A stretch of 22,964 bases of DNA from CAZKNJ01 sp964554185 (GTDB taxonomy: Bacteria > 4484-113). A program made the translations under genes and the position numbers. This document shows positions 14,997 through 21,485 of this stretch, piece by piece; position 1 is the stretch's first letter; the number at the start of each line of letters is the position of its first letter. The stretch spans positions 1-22,964 of the forward strand of contig CAZKNJ010000028.1 in NCBI GenBank assembly GCA_964554185.1, written 5' to 3'. Below the pieces are notes generated by a model. The model saw nothing but the letters and a program-made list of their open reading frames with translations, was not told the origin of the DNA and did not search any database.

Positions 14997-15887
14997 TCAG
15001 GTTTTCTGCCCTTTCAGCATATACTCCAGGAATTCGGCGTAACGGCGGGCGAGGGAGCGGCGCTTGTGAGTGATGGCGTAGAAGGGGCGCACCATCTTCA
15101 TGCCGGCGATGCAGGACGCGGTGAGCTTAGCGTCCGCAATCTCGTCAGCCACGGCGAACTTGGAGACGATGGAGACGCCCAAGCCGGACTTCACCGCCTG
15201 CTTGACGGCGTCGGTGGAGCCGAGCACGGCGGCTACGTTGAGGTCTTTGGGCGCAGTGCCCTGGCGCGCCATGTACTCCAGCATGATGCGGCGGGTGCCG
15301 GAACCGGTTTCGCGCAGTAAGAAGGGATGCTTGATAGCCTCAGCCAGCTCTACCTTGGGCTTGAGCTTCAGCCCGGGAGGAGCGATGAGCAGCAGCTCGT
15401 CCTCAATGAAGGGCTGGTAGTCCAGGCGGCCGTGCTCCATCTTCGCGCCCACCACGCCCAGCAGCAGCTCGTGGTTGACCACCAGGTCGGTGATGCCCGC
15501 GGTGTCCCCCACCCTGATGTGGAAGGAAGCGCCCGGATGCTTCGCGCGGAACGCGGCGGCGATGGCCGGGAGGATGTAGGTGGCGGGGATGGAACTGGCG
15601 CCGATGACCAACTCGCCCTCAACTCCGCCGCGCAGGCCGCCGACGGCGTCCTTGAGGTTGTCCACGCGGTCGATGATGTCCTGCACCCCGGCGTAGAGCG
15701 CTTTGGCCTCCTCGGTGGGGATGGTGCGCCGCCCCGCCCGGTCAAACAGGCGACAGCCCAGCTCCGCCTCCAAGTTGGCGATGTGGTTGCTGATGGTGGG
15801 CTGCGTCAGGTGCAACTCCCGCGAGGCTTTGGAGAAGCTGCGGTGGCGGTACACCGACGCAAATACGCGCATCTGGTGAATATCCAT
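14997..15887 (-). CDS. LysR-family transcriptional regulator
   Basis: A full-length LTTR of 296 residues. The winged helix-turn-helix occupies about residues 1-60 (MDIHQMRVFASVYRHRSFSK, then LHLTQPTISNHIANLEAELG, LFDRAGRR). It is followed by the linker helix and a periplasmic-binding-like effector domain starting at ELVIGASSIPATYILP. By memory it resembles CysL-like regulators and the group annotated as selenium-metabolism-associated LysR; that resemblance needs a search. I start at ATG 15887 because MDIHQMRVF is the usual N-terminus; a GTG at 15914 would add nine residues. No Shine-Dalgarno precedes either. It lies divergent from the Liv operon (102-base gap) and upstream of the double-cubane operon, so it could control either or both. 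LysR proteins commonly regulate a divergent neighbour; the effector is unknown. Confidence 0.9.
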   Translation of the reverse strand: MDIHQMRVFASVYRHRSFSKASRELHLTQPTISNHIANLEAELGCRLFDRAGRRTIPTEEAKALYAGVQDIIDRVDNLKDAVGGLRGGVEGELVIGASSIPATYILPAIAAAFRAKHPGASFHIRVGDTAGITDLVVNHELLLGVVGAKMEHGRLDYQPFIEDELLLIAPPGLKLKPKVELAEAIKHPFLLRETGSGTRRIMLEYMARQGTAPKDLNVAAVLGSTDAVKQAVKSGLGVSIVSKFAVADEIADAKLTASCIAGMKMVRPFYAITHKRRSLARRYAEFLEYMLKGQKT

Positions 15888-15948
15888 TATAGATAGGAGT
15901 TTAGCATAAGACACGGGGTGAAGAGTGAACTACGCGTCGCGGCGCGGA

Positions 15949-15957
15949 TGCTATAAT
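15949..15957 (+). promoter_or_regulatory. Extended -10 promoter of the Liv operon
   Basis: TGCTATAAT is a perfect extended -10 element (TGnTATAAT). The transcript would start near 15964, giving a leader of about 26 bases that contains GGGGG (15978-15982) before the ATG at 15990. No good -35 is seen, so activation, for example by the divergent LysR protein, is plausible. The sequence GGTGAAGAGTGAA (15917-15929) contains a short direct repeat that could be part of an operator. Confidence 0.5.
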
Positions 15958-15989
15958 ACGCGCGAGACACTACTCTCGGGGGCTACCCT

Positions 15990-17288
15990 ATGAGGATATC
16001 TGCTTACATACTTGCGGGCATCTCGTGCGTGCTATTGCTGTGGGTCATTGCTTCCTGCCAGCCGACGGCGGAGAAAACCGAACAGCCTGCGGCGACCAAG
16101 GCAGTACACAAGACCGAGACTCCGAAGACGCCAGCCGCTGAACTCTCCGGCGAATACAAGATCGGGTTCAACTATGAGGAGACGGGAAACGCCGCCACCT
16201 TCGGCGTGTCCTCGCATAAGGGGTCCGAACTCGCGCTGAAGGAGATAAACGAGGGAGGCATGCTAGGTGGACTCAAACTCGTCAGCGTGTTTGAGGACAA
16301 CGAGAGCCGCAGCGAGAAGGCGGCGCAGGTGGCCAGCAAGCTCATCAACCAGGACAAGGTTGACGCCGTTATCGGCGCGGTCGCCTCCAGCAACTCCATC
16401 GCGACGGCGAGAATAGTCGAGGATGCGGCCGTGCCCATGATATCGCCGTCCTCCACCAACCCCATGCTCACGCTCAACGACGACGGGACGGTCAAGCAGT
16501 GGGTCTTCCGCGCGTGCTTCACCGACGACTTCCAGGGGGATGGCATCGTTGACTTCGCGGTGAACGGGCTTAAGGCCAAGCGCGCGGCGGTCCTGTATGA
16601 CGCGGACAACGACTACTCGGTGGGCATCTGGAAGAGGATACAGGATACGGCGGAAGCCAAAGGGCTGGAGGTGGTCAGCCACGACAGCTTCCTTTCCAGC
16701 AGCGAGACTGATTTCCGCAGCAAACTGAACAAGTTCAAGTCCACGCCGTTTGACGTGCTCATCGCGCCCATCTACTACAACCAGGCAGCGCTGATTGCGC
16801 GGCAGGCCAGGGAAGTGGGGCTGACTCAACCGATACTCGGCGGCGACGGGCTTGACAGTGAAGATCTGTGGAAGATCGCCGGCCGCGACGTGGAGGAGAC
16901 GACCTACTTTACCAACCACTACTCGCCGGACGACCCCGACCCCAAGATAAAGGACTTCATCGCCAAGTACAAGCAGGCGTACGCCGCCGTGCCGGACGCT
17001 CTCGCCGTCCTGGCTTACGACGCGGTGTACCTGCTGGCGGATGCCATTAAGCGCGCCGGTTCAACCGACAAGGCCGCGGTCCGCCAAGCGCTGGAATCTA
17101 CCAAAGGTTTTCAGGGCGTAAGCGGCACCTTTGACATTGACGCCAAGCACGACCCCTTTAAGAAGCTCGTAGTTATCCGGATTGGAAAGGGCGGAAGCAA
17201 GATGATGGTCTACGCTTTCGACCCCATCAATCCGGAGAATAGCGGGCCCGTCGGCGGATGGACTCCCGCGCCGCCATCGTCCGAGTAA
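15990..17288 (+). CDS. ABC transporter substrate-binding lipoprotein, branched-chain amino acid (LivK) type
   Basis: This protein captures the ligand outside the membrane and delivers it to LivHM. A hydrophobic signal ends in the lipobox IASC (Cys23), so it is lipid-anchored. A Thr/Lys/Pro-rich linker (24-50) leads to a type-1 periplasmic-binding fold (about 55-415): IGFNYEETGNAATFG, the helix GSELALKEINEGG, and VDAVIGAVASSNSIATARI with MISPSSTNPML, all family landmarks. The 432-residue length is slightly above normal because of the linker and a Pro-rich C-terminal tail. It is the first gene of the importer operon and is divergent from the LysR gene. Relatives bind Leu/Ile/Val, other amino acids, amides, urea or aromatic acids, so the ligand is open. 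The transporter role is secure. Confidence 0.92.
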   Translation: MRISAYILAGISCVLLLWVIASCQPTAEKTEQPAATKAVHKTETPKTPAAELSGEYKIGFNYEETGNAATFGVSSHKGSELALKEINEGGMLGGLKLVSVFEDNESRSEKAAQVASKLINQDKVDAVIGAVASSNSIATARIVEDAAVPMISPSSTNPMLTLNDDGTVKQWVFRACFTDDFQGDGIVDFAVNGLKAKRAAVLYDADNDYSVGIWKRIQDTAEAKGLEVVSHDSFLSSSETDFRSKLNKFKSTPFDVLIAPIYYNQAALIARQAREVGLTQPILGGDGLDSEDLWKIAGRDVEETTYFTNHYSPDDPDPKIKDFIAKYKQAYAAVPDALAVLAYDAVYLLADAIKRAGSTDKAAVRQALESTKGFQGVSGTFDIDAKHDPFKKLVVIRIGKGGSKMMVYAFDPINPENSGPVGGWTPAPPSSE

Positions 17289-17345
17289 GGCCATGCCGGC
17301 GGGGATGTGCGACGGCGTCAACGAGATAGGGGGACACCTCCGCTG

Positions 17346-18797
17346 ATGACCATGCGGAAGCAGGCGCGCGGCACGGGTTTCATTTCCTCGCTGCAGCAGG
17401 CAAGGCCGCTCTACCGCCACAGCCTGGCCGTTGCCCTGGTATTCGCCCTACCCTTTGCGGTGAGCTTTGATGGCAGGGCCAATCCAGGATATTTCGTTGA
17501 GCAATTCTTCATCGGGTTGGTGCTGGGAAGCGCCTATGCCCTTATTGCGCTGGGATACACCCTTGTCTATGGCGTCATCAAGCTTATCAACTTCGCCCAT
17601 GGCGACATCTACATGCTGGGGGCATTCTTCGGGTACTACTCACTTCGGTTCACGATTCGCTGGCTGAATTTCACGAATGATGTACCGCTCTTCGTTTGTT
17701 TTATCATTTCGGTTCTGATATCCATCGTGCTCTGTTCAATCGTAGCGGTGGCGATGGAGCGATTCGCCTACCGGCCGTTGCGGCGGGCGACGAGGATTGC
17801 GGCGCTTATCACCGCCGTCGGCGTGTCTTTTCTATTGGAGAACCTGGGAATCATTGCCTTCGGCCCCAATCCGAAGAGCTATGCTCCCAACACGCTGGAG
17901 GTCTATCAGATCCAGCTCGCGGATGATGAGAGTTTCACCAACCCGCGAATGATCGAGGTGAGAGATCGAACCCAATTGAAGTTCAGCCTGGACGACTTAT
18001 CCCCGGTGAAATACGCACGTGTCAGGCTGGTCGCCAAGAAAGGGAAATCACCGTTTACGCCGGCCATTGCGTTGGGGCCGCAGAACAGGAGCGGGCTGCT
18101 GGAGCTTTCCACAGATGAGCTTGGAAGCGGCATTCCGCCGCCGGAAATGGTCTCGGTCAATGCCGAGACCACCAAACGCGGCGGCGAGCGGTTGGTGCTG
18201 GCCTGGGCCAGCGGCGACCCGGAATCCATCCGTGTTCCCTCCATGGTTGCGGGGCCCGGCGGAAGGCCACTCGCCATCACCCTACCAATCACTTCGGTCA
18301 GCGGCGAACGGGTGCAGATTCCGTTATTCAACTTGTTCATAGTCCTCAGCGCCCTAGTTCTGCTTTTCCTGCTCAATCTCCTCATAAACCGGAGTTCGTA
18401 TGGAGTAGCCATGCGGGCGCTGTCGTTCGACCAGGACGGCGCCAGGCTGATGGGTGTGGACGTGGACAAGACCATCGCGGTGACCTTCGTCATTGGTGCC
18501 GCCAGCGCTGCGGTTGCCGGCAACATGATCGGGTTCTACAACCAGAGCATTGAGCCCCTGATGGGGATTCTCCCCGGCATCAAGGCGTTTGTGGCGGCGG
18601 TGGTCGGTGGAATCGGCAGCGTTCCCGGCGCAGCTGTAGGCGGGTTGATCATGGGGCTTTCCGAGGCCTTGATGAAGGGTTACGTCTCGCCGGTCCTCTC
18701 TCCTCTCGCTGACGCTATGGCCTTTGCCATACTCATCGCAGTGTTGTTGTTGAAACCCAGCGGCATCTTCGGCACCGGGGTGAAGGAGAAAGTATGA
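17346..18797 (+). CDS. livH: LivH-type ABC permease with large extracytoplasmic insertion
   Basis: LivH is one of two membrane subunits of the importer. The family core is clear: FIGLVLGSAYALIALGYTLV followed by GVIKLINFAHGDIYMLGA, then in the C-terminal half the coupling region YGVAMRALSFDQDGARLMGV and the block GIKAFVAAVVGGIGSVPGA. The protein has 483 residues against about 290-310 in most LivH. The excess is mainly a soluble stretch of some 120-150 residues (about 17874-18314) between FGPNP and the helix NLFIVLSALVLLFLLNLLI. Because that helix leads directly into the cytoplasmic coupling loop, the insertion should lie outside the cytoplasm. I chose ATG 17346, with GGGGG some 13 bases upstream; GTG 17307 lacks support. 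It overlaps livM by four bases. Confidence 0.92.
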   Translation: MTMRKQARGTGFISSLQQARPLYRHSLAVALVFALPFAVSFDGRANPGYFVEQFFIGLVLGSAYALIALGYTLVYGVIKLINFAHGDIYMLGAFFGYYSLRFTIRWLNFTNDVPLFVCFIISVLISIVLCSIVAVAMERFAYRPLRRATRIAALITAVGVSFLLENLGIIAFGPNPKSYAPNTLEVYQIQLADDESFTNPRMIEVRDRTQLKFSLDDLSPVKYARVRLVAKKGKSPFTPAIALGPQNRSGLLELSTDELGSGIPPPEMVSVNAETTKRGGERLVLAWASGDPESIRVPSMVAGPGGRPLAITLPITSVSGERVQIPLFNLFIVLSALVLLFLLNLLINRSSYGVAMRALSFDQDGARLMGVDVDKTIAVTFVIGAASAAVAGNMIGFYNQSIEPLMGILPGIKAFVAAVVGGIGSVPGAAVGGLIMGLSEALMKGYVSPVLSPLADAMAFAILIAVLLLKPSGIFGTGVKEKV

Positions 18798-19987
18798 TCA
18801 ATCCCTACTGGGAACTGGCGATTCTCCTGGTGCTCATCAACATCATCTTCGCGCAGTCGCTGAACTTGATCATCGGCTATAACGGGCAGTTCGCCCTCGG
18901 GCACGCCGGTTTCCTGGCTATCGGCGCTTATACGAGCGCGGTGCTAGTGATTCATCTGCACATTCCGCTCTTCCTGGCGGTCGTTGCTGCTAGCGTGCTC
19001 ACGGCGTTCTTCGGCCTTCTCATCGGTTATCCCTGCTTGCGGCTCAGAGGCGATTATCTCGCTATCGCCACCCTCGGCTTCGCCGAGATCATCCGCATAG
19101 TCCTGCTGGCACTGCCAAGCGACATCTTCGGCGGCCCCACCGGCATCCGCAACGCGCCCAACATCAAGGAGTTCCTGCCGCCTACAGGCTCCATCAACGG
19201 GTTGATGAACCTGATCTTCACGGTGCTGTTCGCGCTAGTGGCGGTTGCGCTATTTATGTGGGGCAGCTACGCCTTCGCCGGATTCCTCGCCAGGTCAATG
19301 GCAAAAATCCAGTTTCTCGCCAAGCGCCAGAGAATGCTGCGCATCGCGTTCCTAGCAGTTCTGTTTCTGGTGATTATTATCTTCATCGGGCGCATCGGCC
19401 GCGCTTTCCTGGATATCTTCCAGTTCCAGCAGGCTTTCAGCGCCGACAGTGCGAAGAGCACCCAATGGGCGGTGTTCCTGCTCTACGCCGTGATAGCCGG
19501 CCTGGTGCTGCTTGTATTGCGTAACTACATCAGAAGCGCCTTCGGCCGCTCGGTCATCGCCATACGGGAAGATGAGATTGCGGCGTCCAACCTCGGCATC
19601 AACGTTACCTGGGTGAAGCTGATGAATTTCACCTTCGGCTGCTTCTTCGCGGGCCTGGCCGGTGCGATGTTTGCCCACACCATTCCCTTGTTCAAACCGC
19701 TGGACTTCAACTTCTTCAAGAGCATTGACGTGCTCCTGATGGTGGTGCTGGGCGGCATGGGCACTATGGGCGGTGCCACGCTGGGCGCGGGCATCATCAC
19801 TATTCTGCCTGAGGTGCTGCGCTTTGTGGGCCAGTGGCGGCTAGTCATCTACGCGCTGCTGCTGGTCCTGCTGATGATCTTCCGGCCAACCGGCTTGATG
19901 GGCTCCGCAGTCGCATCCGAGCAGATTCTGCGCAGGCTGAAGGGGAAGCAGGCCGCGAAAGAGGAGGTGGGATGTGCTTCGGATTGA
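18794..19987 (+). CDS. livM: LivM-type ABC permease with extra helical hairpin
   Basis: LivM is the second permease subunit. Landmarks are NLIIGYNGQFALGHAGFLAI (25-44), LRLRGDYLAIATLGFAEIIR (82-101), the coupling loop SVIAIREDEIAASNLGINV (253-271), and LLMVVLGGMGTMGGATLGA (314-332). At 397 residues it is longer than the usual 300-340. The extra segment (about 138-222) contains two added membrane helices (139-157 and 183-199) joined by a basic, presumably cytoplasmic loop ARSMAKIQFLAKRQRMLR. The insertion precedes the helix that leads to the coupling loop, the same structural position as the LivH insertion. The start ATG overlaps the livH stop as ATGA, so the two are translationally coupled. 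Identity is secure. Confidence 0.92.
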   Translation: MINPYWELAILLVLINIIFAQSLNLIIGYNGQFALGHAGFLAIGAYTSAVLVIHLHIPLFLAVVAASVLTAFFGLLIGYPCLRLRGDYLAIATLGFAEIIRIVLLALPSDIFGGPTGIRNAPNIKEFLPPTGSINGLMNLIFTVLFALVAVALFMWGSYAFAGFLARSMAKIQFLAKRQRMLRIAFLAVLFLVIIIFIGRIGRAFLDIFQFQQAFSADSAKSTQWAVFLLYAVIAGLVLLVLRNYIRSAFGRSVIAIREDEIAASNLGINVTWVKLMNFTFGCFFAGLAGAMFAHTIPLFKPLDFNFFKSIDVLLMVVLGGMGTMGGATLGAGIITILPEVLRFVGQWRLVIYALLLVLLMIFRPTGLMGSAVASEQILRRLKGKQAAKEEVGCASD

Positions 19988-20738
19988 GCAAGTCAGCGTG
20001 AGCTTCGGCGGCCTGGCGGCGGTGAAAGACCTGTCGCTGGAGGTGAAGCCCGGTGAGATCATCGGCCTTATCGGCCCCAACGGCGCCGGCAAGACTACCG
20101 TGTTCAACGCGGTTACCGGAGTCTACCCTCCGGAGAGCGGAGACGTTTATCTGGGCGAGACCAAAACGACGAGACTGTCCACCCATGTAATCACCGCACT
20201 CGGTATCGGCCGCACTTTCCAGAACATACGGCTGTTCAAGAGCATGAGCGTGCTGGACAATGTCAAGGTCGCGCTGCGCGGAGCCGGGCGCTACAGCCTG
20301 ATGGAAGCGCTGTTCATGCTTCGCCGGTGCGTTAATGCGGAACGGAAATACGAGGAAGAAGCTCGCAGTATTCTGGACTTCTTCCAAATCGCGGACATCG
20401 CCGAAAGGCCCGCGGGCACCCTCTCCTACGGGCAGCAGAAGTACCTGGAAATTGCGCGGGCGTACGCCACGCACCCAAAGGTGCTGCTGCTGGATGAGCC
20501 CGCCGCGGGCCTGAACGACACCGAGATCGAGGAGCTGATGAAACGCGTCCGCCTGATCATGGGCGAGACGAACGCCGGCGTGCTACTCATTGAGCACCAT
20601 ATGCGCTTCGTGATGGGCATCTGCGAGTACATCCATGTGCTGGACCACGGTATGAAGATTGCCGAAGGGACGCCCGATGAAGTGAAGCGCAACTCCGCGG
20701 TGATTGAAGCGTACCTGGGGAAAGGAGCCGAGGCGTGA
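19974..20738 (+). CDS. livG: LivG-type ABC transporter ATPase
   Basis: One of two cytoplasmic ATPases of the branched-chain-type importer. It has Walker A GPNGAGKT (34-41), Q-loop FQNIRLF (82-88), signature LSYGQQ (150-155), Walker B LLLLDEPAAGLN (about 169-181) and the switch histidine in LIEHHMRFVM. The signature carries Tyr in place of the second Gly position, which is common in LivG. The 254-residue length and the long helical insert after the Q-loop (about 105-130) are typical of LivG and distinguish it from LivF. The start is GTG at 19974 with GAGGAGG six bases upstream; it overlaps livM by 14 bases. Family identity is secure. Confidence 0.94.
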   Translation: MLRIEQVSVSFGGLAAVKDLSLEVKPGEIIGLIGPNGAGKTTVFNAVTGVYPPESGDVYLGETKTTRLSTHVITALGIGRTFQNIRLFKSMSVLDNVKVALRGAGRYSLMEALFMLRRCVNAERKYEEEARSILDFFQIADIAERPAGTLSYGQQKYLEIARAYATHPKVLLLDEPAAGLNDTEIEELMKRVRLIMGETNAGVLLIEHHMRFVMGICEYIHVLDHGMKIAEGTPDEVKRNSAVIEAYLGKGAEA

Positions 20739-21448
20739 GCGAGCTGCTGACGCTTACGGACGTGTCGGTCAACTATGGGGCGGTGACCGCGCTGAAGGGA
20801 ATTTCGTTCGCGGTGCCGGAGGGGCAGATTATCACCTTGATTGGGGCTAACGGTGCGGGGAAGAGCACCACGCTCAATGCGATTATGGGCCTGGCGCCGG
20901 CGCGCAGTGGCTGCATCAGCTTTCAGGGCAAGCCCATCACGAACACGAAGACGCACCTGGTAGTGCGCCAAGGAATCGCCTTATGCCCTGAAGGACGTCG
21001 CATCTTCCTCAACCTCTCGGTTGACGAGAACCTGAAGATTGGCGGCTTCGTGACCAAGAGCAAGGAGAAGCGGGAAGAGGCGCGGGAGGAGGTGCTCACG
21101 CTGTTCCCGCGGCTCAAGGAAAGACTGAAGCAGACCGGGGGGACTCTGTCCGGCGGTGAGCAGCAGATGCTGGCCATCGCGCGGTCAATGATGCAGACAC
21201 CGCGCCTGCTACTGCTGGATGAGCCCAGTCTCGGGCTAGCGCCGAATCTCGTGGATGAGATCTTTGAGAAGATACGGTTCCTGAACCAGCAGGGGCGGAC
21301 AATCCTGTTGGTGGAGCAGAATGCGTATCACGCCATCCGGCTGGCGAACTACTCGCACGTGCTGGAGCAAGGGGAGATTGTGCTGTCGGGGACGAGCAAG
21401 GAATTGCTGGAGAATCCACAGGTGAAGGCGGCCTATCTCGGCGGGTAG
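20735..21448 (+). CDS. livF: LivF-type ABC transporter ATPase
   Basis: The second ATPase of the importer, pairing with LivG on the cytoplasmic face of LivHM. Walker A GANGAGKST (37-45), the LivF-typical CPEGRRIFLNLSVDENL (84-100), signature LSGGEQQ (138-144), Walker B LLLLDEPSLGLAP and the C-terminal LLVEQNAYHAI are all intact. The switch position carries the Glu-Gln form (VEQN) normal for LivF. Length 237 is typical. The GTG start overlaps the livG stop as GTGA, continuing the coupled operon. It is the last gene; only 37 bases separate it from the convergent P-type ATPase stop, and no clear terminator is visible there. Identity is secure. Confidence 0.94.
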   Translation: MSELLTLTDVSVNYGAVTALKGISFAVPEGQIITLIGANGAGKSTTLNAIMGLAPARSGCISFQGKPITNTKTHLVVRQGIALCPEGRRIFLNLSVDENLKIGGFVTKSKEKREEAREEVLTLFPRLKERLKQTGGTLSGGEQQMLAIARSMMQTPRLLLLDEPSLGLAPNLVDEIFEKIRFLNQQGRTILLVEQNAYHAIRLANYSHVLEQGEIVLSGTSKELLENPQVKAAYLGG

Positions 21449-21485
21449 CCGCGGCCGATCCTCATGCCGTTCCGGCGAAACCTGT

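Noticed and set aside
21449..21485. Terminator between livF and the P-type ATPase gene
   Set aside because: The 37 bases contain only a trivial GCCG/CGGC pairing and no U-tract on either strand.
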